Assembly (NCBI GenBank): GCA_002409405.1
Contig: DHNG01000045.1
Location: 25,613-75,281, forward strand
Direction: 5' to 3'
Length of the DNA stretch: 49,669 nucleotides
Origin: Flavobacteriales bacterium UBA5422
Lineage (GTDB): Bacteria > Bacteroidota > Bacteroidia > Flavobacteriales_D > Crocinitomicaceae
The notes below the pieces were generated by a model. The model was not told where the DNA came from. It saw only the letters and a program-made list of their open reading frames with translations, and did no database searches. Below are positions 34,401 to 42,821 of this stretch, piece after piece; the first letter of the stretch is position 1, and every line of letters starts with the position of its first letter. The position numbers and the translations under genes are program-made.

Positions 34401-36398
34401 AGTTGAAGCAATATTAATTACTCCTGTTGTTCCATTAATTACCAATCCTGCGGAACCGGTATATGTACCACCCGCAACACCTGTCAATGTAGGAGAAGGG
34501 TTTGCTGCATCTTTACAATAAGCATTCTGAGGGTACGTAAATCCCGAAGGGTTCACCCCCTGGAATGTTCCAGTAATGGTCACCGGGCATCCGAATTCAT
34601 CTGCAATATCCAGGGAATACGCGTCTCCGTTCTGCAATCCTGAGATGACAAACGTTCCGTTATTTGCAACTGTATTACTTGCCAGTGAAGCCGTTGCAGG
34701 CTGTAGGTTTGAAGCTGTAAAATTCGTTCCGTTAATTGCCGGTGAACCACCTTGTACTGTTACAGATACCGTTCCTGCCTGGCAATTTGGCGTTACCGTA
34801 GTTGTTATTTCCGGTAAATATTGAATCGCATAGGGAGTTCCCATTTCATAACACGGAAGTCCACCATTCACATAAGAATAATAGTATTCGGTTAAATTGT
34901 ACATCGTAATCGGAACAAAGTACACCGTATTGTTGGTAAACGTCCCGGGATATCCGTTGATCCAATATAAATCATTGACATCATATAAATCTGTTGGAGA
35001 GACAATTCCTATAAAACAAGGATCATCTCCGATGCCGTTTGTTGCATCCGGTGTAACAGCAACCGTCGGAGGACAGGAATACATAATCCAGGCAATTCCA
35101 GGTTCGTACCCTTCTGCCAAAGGAGGATTCAAGGCTTCTCCCGGTGGTGTGTAATCTCCATTGGGTTCAATCAATATTTCATCTCCGTAGCACAACACAT
35201 AAGTGCTTGTACTTTCACCAGCTGTTGTCGTTGAAAATGTTCCAATATCAACAGTACATTCACAAGAAGGAGTATTTGTATAGGAAACAGAAATTGAACA
35301 GGCAGGGTTTGCAGTAAAGTGAGCCGTTGCAGTACATGGCTGGCCATCTGCATCAATTCCGTTAATTGCAAAGTTTAGCGGACTCGTAAATGGTGCATTA
35401 TAGGCTACCGAATTTCCGTTGCAATCTTCGACAATTAATTGTCCTGTTGCCGGTGGACTAACAAAATCCAATGTTCCCGTCAGGTTAAATGTACTTCCTT
35501 GCTGACATGCTCCGATGTTCCCGTTTATATTGGTAAAAGAACACACCGGCGGGCAGGTAGGGGCTGTATAATTCAAAATTTGTGAACATGACTCATTTGT
35601 AAAAAAGACTTCCACATCACATGCAGCCCCATTTGCATTTAGCCCTGTGATACTATATGGATATGTCGTTGCTCCAAATGGTGCAGAAGCCACAACTGTT
35701 TGTGTCCCGTCACATGCCTGAACAATTAACTGCCCTGCAGAAGGGGGATTAGATACTGTAATGTTACCATTTACGGTATAGGTATTGGTCGCTGAATTAC
35801 ACGCAGAAGTAGTTGCTGTAAAATTATCTATTGAACATGGATCTACGATACTACAATCGGCACTCCCCGTCCCTCCTGTTTGATTAAATGAAATATAACC
35901 TGCCGCACCATTATAGTTTGTCAATAAAACGATGTATACCTGACCGGCAACAGCTGCAGGCGGAGTTGTAAGTCCGGTACCGGTTCCTCCCGATACTCCT
36001 AAACCTAGATCCTCCGAGTAGGAGCTGGAAAAACTACATTGAATCGGTGCTGCTGATCCGGACATGATGGACGTACAACCAGCGGAAAGGTTGGAATATG
36101 GTCCCCACATTGCAAAATCGACATCAATCTGGCTTCCTGTTCCGTTTGGACCAGTTGTCTGTTGCAACAACATATCAATTGTTCCTGAGGTACCTATTTC
36201 CATGTAGTACCATATTGGTCTGGGCTGCGAACCTAAACAACCATAATTCGGACCGGCAGGTGCTGATCCGGATGTTGCGTTCGGAAAGTTATACGATTGG
36301 GAAGAACAGAATGGATTAGCTGTCCCACACGTATTGGCTTGACTTAGTAGTGTACCTGTCAAAACAACAGATAGCAAAAAGAGTATTACTGTTTTCAT
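31497..36398 (-). CDS. Giant secreted protein with Ig-like/PKD modules and T9SS type B sorting domain
   Basis: The 1633-residue protein begins with a signal peptide (to about residue 19, LLSQ) and a Cys-containing domain (CGTANPFCSSQSYNFPN to about 180) common at the start of such proteins. Next come repeated IDNFTATT/NGN-type modules, a unique region (about 380-540), one module like the tandem repeats of the 1028-residue protein, and many Ig-like units of about 70-80 residues, several sharing VxAGxN and GTDxNGCxNTD. A PKD domain (CIWNFDDGS, about 32050-32290), a second PKD-like unit (YYWEFGDGIGTST) and a CHU_C-type sorting domain (VPNTFTPDLDQYNEVF to HVNIIR) end it. It is probably a surface adhesin. 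A small secreted protein gene lies 23 bases upstream. Confidence 0.9.
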   Translation of the reverse strand: MKTVILFLLSVVLTGTLLSQANTCGTANPFCSSQSYNFPNATSGSAPAGPNYGCLGSQPRPIWYYMEIGTSGTIDMLLQQTTGPNGTGSQIDVDFAMWGPYSNLSAGCTSIMSGSAAPIQCSFSSSYSEDLGLGVSGGTGTGLTTPPAAVAGQVYIVLLTNYNGAAGYISFNQTGGTGSADCSIVDPCSIDNFTATTSACNSATNTYTVNGNITVSNPPSAGQLIVQACDGTQTVVASAPFGATTYPYSITGLNANGAACDVEVFFTNESCSQILNYTAPTCPPVCSFTNINGNIGACQQGSTFNLTGTLDFVSPPATGQLIVEDCNGNSVAYNAPFTSPLNFAINGIDADGQPCTATAHFTANPACSISVSYTNTPSCECTVDIGTFSTTTAGESTSTYVLCYGDEILIEPNGDYTPPGEALNPPLAEGYEPGIAWIMYSCPPTVAVTPDATNGIGDDPCFIGIVSPTDLYDVNDLYWINGYPGTFTNNTVYFVPITMYNLTEYYYSYVNGGLPCYEMGTPYAIQYLPEITTTVTPNCQAGTVSVTVQGGSPAINGTNFTASNLQPATASLASNTVANNGTFVISGLQNGDAYSLDIADEFGCPVTITGTFQGVNPSGFTYPQNAYCKDAANPSPTLTGVAGGTYTGSAGLVINGTTGVINIASTPAGNYVVTYTSPGAPCNSSSTFNITINPLPVVTAPNVAVCNGQVANLTASGATNYSWSPATGLNTTTGSNVTATVGANQTYTITGTNTTTGCVNTGTVTVTVNPNPTPVINGQSDYCAGTSATIQTTQTYTSYSWSTGQSTASIQVTTANNPIQVTVTNSFGCSGTSPAYTVAENSVITVNSQVEICQGQSTMIHGISRTVPGVYSATLPSSNGCDSTSNVTLIVNSLPVIDAGLNQTVCEGETVIINATGAPTITWSPTQTNGVGFVQPVGSQIYTATGTDANNCVNTDQVEITVRPNPVVSNVAPQTRCNNTSTAAVSFTSSVAGTTYAWTNDTPSIGLPSNGNGTINSFTATNTTSNPVTATITVTPTAAGCVGTPVSFTITVLPSPTATISGTTAVCIGAPSPQVTFTGGTGTAPYTITYTINGAGAQTVTTTGNTATVNVPTATSGLFVYTLTNVAESGNTCSVTANGSVTITVNALPVINAGADVAVCQNGQITLTATGAGTNGTYSWVPSITNGTPFVPASSGSYTVTGTDVNGCINTDNLNVTVNPAQNVDAGPNQEICIGEQVILSGSPAGTGATFLWTGGITNGVAFTPSQSGTYTVTSTDVNGCNSTDQVDVIVHSLPIIEAGSNISGCEGDQYTLVGSGAGPNGTYVWNHGVQNGVPFAPVSTIGSYVVVGTDQNGCSNSDSILAKIEAIPVVSFYADIDQNCVPASVTFYNTTTDPAVNCIWNFDDGSTISGCGPVTHVFQHAGVYGASLQLETPVNGCPASLYQSAIVTVDANPVAHFTPNPAIGTQVNNQISFTNQSYGASTYYWEFGDGIGTSTATNPVYTYGSEEAGLYTVMLIAYSNAGCVDTAYSLVTIREELIFYVPNTFTPDLDQYNEVFKPIFTYGYNPFDYTLMIFNRWGEIIFESHDASVGWDGTYGVDGKICQDGTYTWKIEVKTTSSDERKMFTGHVNIIR

Positions 36399-36421
36399 GA
36401 TAAATAAGAAGAGATAGTTCG

Positions 36422-36847
36422 TTAAAAAGATTCAATTTTCTGTACGAGTTCAACCCGCTCGTTTCTAAGTCGTTCTTTTGTAGCTTCCATATCCCGGAAC
36501 CAGCCATTCTCTGTTGCTTTTGCCCGTTCTTCCGGATTTGCGTTCACATAGTCGACTTTTACATCAATTGCCTGAACCAACTCATCTAATTCTGTTAGTT
36601 TTTCCTGGTAATACGCTTTATCATGCGTTCGCTGAACACCATATCGATCTACAGAATAGGTCTGTTCCGATTGCTGATTTACCTGGGGTGAGTTACCGAT
36701 ACTTGTCGAATTCTCTTTTGTTTCTTGTACTGACCTAATCTCTTTGTGAATAGTTCTGCCAGGAGTTTTTGTTGATTCCTGACAGTTTGCGCTTTGTAAA
36801 GAGAAAGAGAAAATAATTAAACAACTTGTCTTAATCATAGTTTTCAT
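36422..36847 (-). CDS. Small secreted protein paired with the giant T9SS type B gene
   Basis: The ATG at 36847 gives 141 residues with a signal peptide MKTMIKTSCLIIFSFSLQSANCQ; an ATG at 36838 is possible, and the frame to 36874 adds only a pre-signal stretch. The mature N-terminal part is polar and probably disordered (TKTPGRTIHKEIRSVQETKENS); the C-terminal 75 residues look like a helical hairpin (AYYQEKLTELDELVQAIDVKVDYVN and ATKERLRNERVELVQKIESF). It precedes the giant gene by 23 bases. Function unknown; its placement mirrors the 17933-18178 gene, though I see no clear sequence identity between the two. Confidence 0.75.
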   Translation of the reverse strand: MKTMIKTSCLIIFSFSLQSANCQESTKTPGRTIHKEIRSVQETKENSTSIGNSPQVNQQSEQTYSVDRYGVQRTHDKAYYQEKLTELDELVQAIDVKVDYVNANPEERAKATENGWFRDMEATKERLRNERVELVQKIESF

Positions 36848-36981
36848 CTTTAGAGTTTTTGGTTTCAAAAGCATTCCATTATTTATTCATTCACGAATTG
36901 TGAAAATATAAACAATTTATTAATAATACGATAATATTTCAGAAAGGTTGCTTCGGGAGTAAAATAATAATTATCAATTTG

Positions 36982-37740
36982 TTAATTCCATACGTTTAAT
37001 GTGCACTCTTCCCCATTAAACACAAGAAATGTATTGTAATTGATCCATTCACCTAAATTAAAATATGTTGCATGCTCGCCTATTTGTAGTTGAATTGGCA
37101 GATGCCTGTGTCCGAAGACAAAATAATCAATGTGTTCTTTTTGAAGGTATTCTTTGGAATAAATCGCTAACCATTCGTTCTCTTCACCTAAGAATTTTTC
37201 ATCTGCATTGCCTGTTGCCGAACGACTTTTCCGGGAAGAAAGGTCTGCCAGCCAGATTCCGAAGTTGGGGTGTAAACGGGCAAATAACCACTGACAAAGA
37301 CGAGAAGCAAATACTTTTTTCAGAAATTTGTACCCTTTGTCTCCCGGTCCTAACCCATCTCCATGTCCGATGTAAAACTTTTTCCCATTCCATTCTCTTA
37401 CGATCGGTTCGCGGTATAATTTCACACCTAACTCTTTGGGGATATAGTCAAAAATCCACATATCGTGGTTTCCTGTAAATACATGAACGGGAATTCCGCT
37501 ATCGGTAATTTCAGCAATTTTCCCCTGCAAACGGACGAATCCTTTTGGAATGGCTCTTTTGTATTCAAACCAGAAATCGAAAATGTCGCCGACTAAAAAG
37601 ATCTCCGTCGCATCTTGCTTTATTTCATCTAACCAACGAACAATCCGTTTTTCACGTACCAGACTTGATTCATAATCAGGAGCTCCAAGGTGGAAGTCCG
37701 ATGCAAAATAAATTTTTGTTGGCCGTTCGGTTAGTGACAT
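36982..37740 (-). CDS. lpxH: UDP-2,3-diacylglucosamine diphosphatase family metallophosphoesterase (LpxH-like)
   Basis: The 252-residue protein has the full set of calcineurin-type metal sites: SDFHLG (about 14-19), GDIFDFWFEY (51-60), GNHD, HGDG and FGHRHLP near the C-terminus. This pattern and length match LpxH, which removes UMP from UDP-2,3-diacylglucosamine in lipid A synthesis at the inner membrane face. It is last in a run of same-strand genes from gatB, 19 bases after the TlpA-like gene. The lipid A kinase gene lpxK lies 5 kb upstream on the same strand. Confidence 0.88.
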   Translation of the reverse strand: MSLTERPTKIYFASDFHLGAPDYESSLVREKRIVRWLDEIKQDATEIFLVGDIFDFWFEYKRAIPKGFVRLQGKIAEITDSGIPVHVFTGNHDMWIFDYIPKELGVKLYREPIVREWNGKKFYIGHGDGLGPGDKGYKFLKKVFASRLCQWLFARLHPNFGIWLADLSSRKSRSATGNADEKFLGEENEWLAIYSKEYLQKEHIDYFVFGHRHLPIQLQIGEHATYFNLGEWINYNTFLVFNGEECTLNVWN

Positions 37741-37759
37741 TATTGAGCAATGACAGCAA

Positions 37760-38875
37760 TTATTGTAACAAGCGTGACACAGCTTCTTCTAAAGCGGGAC
37801 CTCTCAAATTCGTTTGAACGATGTTCCCCTGTTGATCAATCAACACAGTAAACGGAATCCCTCTGACCTGGTAAATTTGACCGACAGCACTTTGCCATTT
37901 TTTCAAATCGCTGACGTGATTCGGCCAGATCAATCCATCTTGTTCGATTGCTTGCTTCCAACGATCCAGGTTGTCGTCGAGTGAAACGCTCATCACCGTA
38001 AATCCTTTTTCTTTGTATTTGTTGTAGGTTGCCACTACATTCGGGTTTTCTTTTCGGCAAGGCCCACACCAGGAAGCCCAGAAATCAAGTAAAACAACTT
38101 TTCCTTTCAAATCAGAAAGTTTCATTTTTGTTTTTCTGTCAAGCATCAACTCCTCAAAATCCGGAGCCGGTTTTCCGGAAGCAAATACATTACCTGCATC
38201 TTTCTTTGCTCTCAGTTGTTTGTACGCTCCTACTAATTCTTTTACACGATTGCTCTGTCCGAAGCTTTTATTCACCGAATTGATAATTGCTTCAAATGTA
38301 TCAAAGTCATTATTCGGATCAATCACATTCAATGCTGCAATTAAGGCAGGAGAATTTTGATTTTCGCTGTAGAACGTTTGGAAAACACCTTGGAAATCTC
38401 TCAGCGAAGTCTGCATTTCTGCGTTGATCTGCTCGGATAGTTCCGGATTGGTCTGCATTTTCTGAATGGCTTCATTCCGCAAACGGATCCATTCCTGGGA
38501 AGCGTAGGTAAAGGTATGCAAAGCAGCACTTTCATCTGAATTGACAAAATTGGTAAACTTCCCTAATTGCTTTCCGTCACCATATATTTTAATATCAGAG
38601 TTTTGACGAAGGATTAAATGAATGGGGCCTTCATTGATTCTTACTACGTAATAATCACTTTGCGGAAGTTTTGTTGCCAATTCAAATTTCCCTTCTTTAT
38701 CGAGTTTAACAGTTGCAAAATCCTGAAACTTATTATTTTCCAGTTGCTGTGACAGAATAATCTCTTTTGATGTTGTGTTAAAGACACTTCCACTTATTTT
38801 AACTGCAATCTGTTCCTGTGCCGTTGCCACATTTCCAGCCAGCAATCCTGTAATCAATACTACGAATAGTTTCAT
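37760..38875 (-). CDS. TlpA-like thiol-disulfide protein with DUF4369-type N-terminal domain
   Basis: The 371-residue protein has a signal peptide (MKLFVVLITGLLAGNVATAQ), a beta-rich DUF4369-like domain (about 25-125, VKISGSVFNTTSKEIILSQ), a helical linker and a thioredoxin fold. The active site is FWASWCGPC (Cys270, Cys273) and the cis-Pro loop GIPFT (about 340-343). It probably reduces or oxidises disulfides of periplasmic proteins. Its C-terminal 100 residues are very like the next protein, including IEQDGLIWPNHVSDL. The two genes are separated by 6 bases and look like a tandem duplication. Confidence 0.92.
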   Translation of the reverse strand: MKLFVVLITGLLAGNVATAQEQIAVKISGSVFNTTSKEIILSQQLENNKFQDFATVKLDKEGKFELATKLPQSDYYVVRINEGPIHLILRQNSDIKIYGDGKQLGKFTNFVNSDESAALHTFTYASQEWIRLRNEAIQKMQTNPELSEQINAEMQTSLRDFQGVFQTFYSENQNSPALIAALNVIDPNNDFDTFEAIINSVNKSFGQSNRVKELVGAYKQLRAKKDAGNVFASGKPAPDFEELMLDRKTKMKLSDLKGKVVLLDFWASWCGPCRKENPNVVATYNKYKEKGFTVMSVSLDDNLDRWKQAIEQDGLIWPNHVSDLKKWQSAVGQIYQVRGIPFTVLIDQQGNIVQTNLRGPALEEAVSRLLQ

Positions 38876-38881
38876 TTTCTG

Positions 38882-40048
38882 TTATTTTAAAATTTCCGCC
38901 AGTTTTTTCTCCAGCGCATCACCTCTCAACCCTACATCAATAATGTTGCCATCTTTCCCAACCAATACAGTATGGGGAATTGCACTAAATCCATATAATT
39001 TAATCACAAATGATTTCCATCCCATCAAATCAGAAACATGATTGGGCCAGATCAAACCATCCTGTTCGATTGCATTTACCCAACTTGCCTGATCTGTATC
39101 CAATGAAACAGAGTAAATTGTAAATCCTTTATTTTTGTATTTATTATACAGTTTCACCACATTCGGATTTTCTTTTCGGCACGGTCCACACCAGGATGCC
39201 CAGAAATCAATCAATACAATTTTTCCTTTCAGAGAAGACAATTTAATCTCTTTCCCTTCCGGTGATTCCATCAAAATGTCCGGAGCAGGTTTCTTACCAG
39301 TCTTCATGATCTCATATTCATTGTATCCAGATTCAATCTGGGTTACTTGCTGAACCAGTGTCTGTGTAATCGGAGAATCAGCATGATTTTTTTCATAACT
39401 GTCGGCCATTTTCCGCAATGTTTCCACATTTTCCTTCGGATAATCGATGAATCCTGTTGCCGGCATTAATGAATTTGACAATACAATATTGAATGCGCTT
39501 GCTGGATTTTTATTGATCTGTTCGCGTGCGTATTCGTCCATCGGCTTTTTCAATTCCAGGTATTTCTTTACTAATTCTTCCTGGGAAAGTTGTCCTTGCA
39601 ATGCCATCAAATCGTTTTGTGACTTGCTGAAGTCAGCGACCATCTCCATGTATTTTCCATATTGACTGCCCCACTCTACTCCTGTTATTTTTGCTCCGAA
39701 CGCAATGTTGCTGATGTCTCCGCTGATTTTGATCTTGTCCCCTTTCTTTGCAGTAATGATAATCGCATTATCCGGTTGTTCACCGATCCGCAACTGGTAA
39801 ATTCCCAATCCGGGAATAGTTGTCTGCAGATCAAACTGTTCGTTTTCAATGACTCCGTCGGCAACGGAAATAACGCCGTTTTGGGAAACTGCTTCCAGGT
39901 ATGCTTTTTGTCCGTTTGCTCCTTTGATTGTCCCGGAAATGAACAGGTTATTTTCTTTGTTTTTAACAGCATCAGATGTTTCATCTGAATTACACGAAGT
40001 AAACCCCGCCAAAAATGCCACTACCAGTATTACAAAAATGTGTTTCAT
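38882..40048 (-). CDS. TlpA-like thiol-disulfide lipoprotein with DUF4369 domain
   Basis: The ATG at 40048 gives 388 residues and lies two bases after the gatB stop; a TTG at 40054 would add two residues. A lipobox (FTSC, Cys19) suggests membrane anchoring, unlike its soluble-looking paralogue next door. A DUF4369 domain (about 32-130, NLFISGTIKGANGQKAYLEAV), a helical middle and a thioredoxin domain with FWASWCGPC (Cys287, Cys290) and the cis-Pro loop AIPHT follow. Such proteins are abundant in Bacteroidota; the role in cell-envelope redox is by family, the substrate unknown. Confidence 0.92.
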   Translation of the reverse strand: MKHIFVILVVAFLAGFTSCNSDETSDAVKNKENNLFISGTIKGANGQKAYLEAVSQNGVISVADGVIENEQFDLQTTIPGLGIYQLRIGEQPDNAIIITAKKGDKIKISGDISNIAFGAKITGVEWGSQYGKYMEMVADFSKSQNDLMALQGQLSQEELVKKYLELKKPMDEYAREQINKNPASAFNIVLSNSLMPATGFIDYPKENVETLRKMADSYEKNHADSPITQTLVQQVTQIESGYNEYEIMKTGKKPAPDILMESPEGKEIKLSSLKGKIVLIDFWASWCGPCRKENPNVVKLYNKYKNKGFTIYSVSLDTDQASWVNAIEQDGLIWPNHVSDLMGWKSFVIKLYGFSAIPHTVLVGKDGNIIDVGLRGDALEKKLAEILK

Positions 40049-40050
40049 AA

Positions 40051-41502
40051 TCAATTTTCCAATAATTCCCGCATTAATTGATTGGCCTGCTTCGGATCTG
40101 CTTTTCCTTGCGAAACCTTCATCAATTGTCCCATAAAAAATCCTGTCAGCTGTTTTTCTCCGCTCTTGTAGCGGGCAACTTCATTCGGATTTTGTTCTAT
40201 TACTTTTAAAATATACTCTCTGATCGAATCTTCATTCGAGTCTTGTATAACATTAAGACGTTCAGCAATACTCAAAGGTGGCTCCGAAGGATTTTCCGTC
40301 AATGCAGGAAATACCTTTTGAGAAGCAATTGAAGTCGAAATTTTTCCTGCTTCAATCAGTTGAATTAATGCCGCTATTTGGTCAGGGGCAACAGGAAACT
40401 CTGTAATTTCCAACCCTCTGTGATTGAGGTAGGATTTCACATCTCCCATCACCCAGTTCGCTGCGGCTTTGTAATTGTTCGTTGCTGCGATCACTCCTTC
40501 GTAATACAATGCCAATTCTTTCGAATCGGTCAATACATACGCATCGTAATCTGACAAGCCCAGTTCTTTGGTGTATTTGATAAACAATTCACGCGGAAGC
40601 GGCGGCATTTCATTTTTCACGGCTTCGATTTGCTCTTTTCCTACGTAAATCGGTTGCAAATCCGGTTCCGGGAAATAACGGTAATCGTTGGCTGCTTCTT
40701 TTGAACGCATGGAAATGGTAATTCCTTTCAACGCATCGAATGAACGTGTTTCCTGTGCAATGATTTCTCCGTTTTCAATCGCTTCTATCTGGCGACTGAT
40801 TTCAAATTCAATGGCACGTTGCACGTTTCGGATAGAGTTCATGTTTTTCACCTCCACCTTTGTCCCGAACACTTTTGATCCTTTCAGCATGACCGAAATA
40901 TTGGCATCACATCGCAACGACCCTTCTTCCATGTTCCCATCACAAATATCCAGGTAACGTACCAATTTACGTACCTCCGTCAGGTAATTGTAAGCCTCCT
41001 GTGACGTTTTGATGTCCGGTTCGGATACAATTTCCAATAACGGAACGCCTGCTCGGTTCAGATCGACCAATGTATCAAATACATCTACATCGTGAATACT
41101 TTTTCCGGCATCTTCTTCCATGTGAATACGCGTCAAACCGATTGTCTTATCGTTTCCGTTGTCATCTTTTACGATGATTTCTCCCCCGGTACAGATCGGT
41201 GTTTTATCCTGTGTAATCTGGTATCCTTTCGGAAGATCCGGATAGAAGTAATTTTTACGGGCGAAGTACTGATTATCTGCAATATCGGCATTACATGCCA
41301 ATCCCAGACGAATCGCGTATTCGATCGTTTTTTTGTTCATCATCGGCAGAGTTCCGGGATGTGCCAGGGTAACAATACTTACATTGGTATTTGGTTGTGC
41401 CCCGTATTCGTTCACATCATTGGAATAAGCTTTAGACTTGGTCAGCATTTGTGCATGAACCTCCAAACCTATCACTGCTTCGTATTTATCTTTTATCTCC
41501 AT
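40051..41502 (-). CDS. gatB: Asp-tRNA(Asn)/Glu-tRNA(Gln) amidotransferase subunit B
   Basis: The 483-residue protein starts YEAVIGLEVHAQMLTKSKAYS and holds the family lines HPGTLPMMNKKTIEYAIRLGLA, FARKNYFYPDLPKGYQITQ, LDGGE-equivalent IHMEEDAGKSIHD, DLNRAGVPLLEIVSEPD and SLRCDANIS, plus the YqeY-like C-terminal tail (FFMGQLMKVSQGKADP). It transamidates mischarged tRNA with GatA and GatC, which are not nearby. It begins a same-strand run with the TlpA-like genes and lpxH; the gap to the S23-type gene upstream holds the tandem repeat. Confidence 0.97.
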   Translation of the reverse strand: MEIKDKYEAVIGLEVHAQMLTKSKAYSNDVNEYGAQPNTNVSIVTLAHPGTLPMMNKKTIEYAIRLGLACNADIADNQYFARKNYFYPDLPKGYQITQDKTPICTGGEIIVKDDNGNDKTIGLTRIHMEEDAGKSIHDVDVFDTLVDLNRAGVPLLEIVSEPDIKTSQEAYNYLTEVRKLVRYLDICDGNMEEGSLRCDANISVMLKGSKVFGTKVEVKNMNSIRNVQRAIEFEISRQIEAIENGEIIAQETRSFDALKGITISMRSKEAANDYRYFPEPDLQPIYVGKEQIEAVKNEMPPLPRELFIKYTKELGLSDYDAYVLTDSKELALYYEGVIAATNNYKAAANWVMGDVKSYLNHRGLEITEFPVAPDQIAALIQLIEAGKISTSIASQKVFPALTENPSEPPLSIAERLNVIQDSNEDSIREYILKVIEQNPNEVARYKSGEKQLTGFFMGQLMKVSQGKADPKQANQLMRELLEN

Positions 41503-41516
41503 TTATTTTTTTTAAA

Positions 41517-41564
41517 GAAGCTAGAATCGCTACGCTGTTAGAAGCTAGAACCGCTGCGCTGTCA
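41517..41564. repeat. Two tandem 24-bp repeats beside the S23-type gene
   Basis: Two 24-base units (41517-41540 and 41541-41564), each starting GAAGCTAGAA, differ at three positions. A degenerate reverse-complement relative (AGCGATCTCAGCATCT, about 41980-41995, 12 of 16 matching) and a CTTCTAGATTCT stretch (about 42006-42017) lie on the other side of the 41584-41940 gene. Confidence 0.6.
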
Positions 41565-41583
41565 GACGGAGTCCTATTCTTAA

Positions 41584-41940
41584 TTATGTATTTAACAATG
41601 ACTTTTTAAACCCTACAATCATTTTTTGTAATTCCATCAAATCATTCAAATTATCTTCTACATCAAAATCAAATAAACGATTGGTCAAAATCAACTGTGT
41701 TTCCAACTCATATGACGAAGATAATGCAATATTCAAAAAATTAATAAAATCTTTTTCCGTAGAACGTCCAGACCCTTCAGCAATATTCGAAGGAATAGAA
41801 ATTGCACAACGATTTAATTGACTAATCAACACAAATCTTTCTTCCGCAGGCAACTTGGATGTTAATTGATATGTTTGCTCAACAATATTCATTCCTTTCT
41901 TCCAAATTGTCAACTCTTTAAAATTATGAGTTCTCTTCAT
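41584..41940 (-). CDS. Four-helix-bundle protein of the S23 (23S rRNA intervening sequence) family
   Basis: The 118-residue protein shows the family pattern: FKELTIWKKGMNIVEQTYQLTSKLP, then ERFVLISQLNRCAISIPSNIAEGSGR, NFLNIALSSSYELETQLILTNRL and a closing helix. These proteins form pentameric helical bundles and are found in 23S rRNA insertions, as free chromosomal genes and as relatives of the DGR accessory protein Avd; their function is not settled. It sits between punA and gatB, flanked by related short repeats in otherwise gene-dense DNA. No reverse transcriptase is nearby. Confidence 0.92.
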   Translation of the reverse strand: MKRTHNFKELTIWKKGMNIVEQTYQLTSKLPAEERFVLISQLNRCAISIPSNIAEGSGRSTEKDFINFLNIALSSSYELETQLILTNRLFDFDVEDNLNDLMELQKMIVGFKKSLLNT

Positions 41941-42008
41941 AACTACCTTTTGTTAAAAGAATGTTACGTCTAATCGTGTAGCGATCTCAGCATCTAAACA
42001 TCTAACTT

Positions 42009-42821
42009 CTAGATTCTGGTAATCAATTCCCGCATGATTAATGTCATCTTCGGCTCTTGTCTGTTCGCAACATCAATGACATCCTGCAAGCTCACTTCTT
42101 TAATTTTCCCAGGAACTCCCAAGTCTGTAATAATTGAAATTGCAAAACAAGGGATGCTCATGTGGCGTGCAACAATTACCTCAGGAACGGTTGACATTCC
42201 TACTGCATCCGCACCGATCACACGCACATATTTGTATTCTGCCGGCGTTTCCAATGTTGGTCCTGTTAATCCCAGATAAGTTCCAACAGAAACTTTGATA
42301 TTATTTTCAGCGGCAATACCTTTTGCCATTTCGATCATTTTTCGGTCGTACGGCTCCGACATATCCGGGAAACGCGGTCCTAATTCATCAAAGTTTTTCC
42401 CCAATAACGGATGTTCCGGGAACATGTTGATGTGATCGTCCTGAATCATGATTTCACCTACTTCGAAATCCGGGTTTACTCCTCCGGAAGCATTGGATAC
42501 AAATAAGCGTTGGATTCCCAATAACTTCATTACACGTACAGGGAATGTTACCTGTTTCATGTTGTAACCTTCGTAATAGTGGAAACGTCCCTGCATGGCA
42601 ACAACTTGTTTTCCTCCCAGGTTACCGAAAATCAGTTTTCCTTTGTGGCTTTCTACTGTAGAAACCGGGAAATTCGGAATGTCCTTGTATTCAATTTCAT
42701 CGATGATTTCGATTTCTTTAACCAATCCGCCCAATCCTGTTCCTAAAATGATTCCGATTGTCGGTTGAACATTCGTTCTTGATTTGATGTAATCAACTGA
42801 TTCTTTAAATTGTGTCAACAT
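42009..42821 (-). CDS. punA: Purine nucleoside phosphorylase
   Basis: The 270-residue protein has the trimeric PNP signatures: GIILGTGLGGLVKEI, FPVSTVESHKGKLIFG, MQGRFHYYEGY, SNASGGVNPDFEVGEIMIQDDHIN, GPTLETPAEYKYVRVIGADAVGMSTVPEVIVARH. It cleaves purine nucleosides with phosphate in the salvage pathway. The start overlaps the lpxK stop by 17 bases, so the two are co-transcribed; this lpxK-PNP pairing has no obvious metabolic logic. Confidence 0.95.
   Translation of the reverse strand: MLTQFKESVDYIKSRTNVQPTIGIILGTGLGGLVKEIEIIDEIEYKDIPNFPVSTVESHKGKLIFGNLGGKQVVAMQGRFHYYEGYNMKQVTFPVRVMKLLGIQRLFVSNASGGVNPDFEVGEIMIQDDHINMFPEHPLLGKNFDELGPRFPDMSEPYDRKMIEMAKGIAAENNIKVSVGTYLGLTGPTLETPAEYKYVRVIGADAVGMSTVPEVIVARHMSIPCFAISIITDLGVPGKIKEVSLQDVIDVANRQEPKMTLIMRELITRI

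Noticed and set aside
41092..41541. 149-codon plus-strand ORF over gatB
   Set aside because: Antisense to gatB with no domain; a shadow frame.
41584..41940. S23-type gene as evidence of a 23S rRNA gene or a diversity-generating retroelement
   Set aside because: No rRNA sequence and no reverse transcriptase or template repeats are present in the window.
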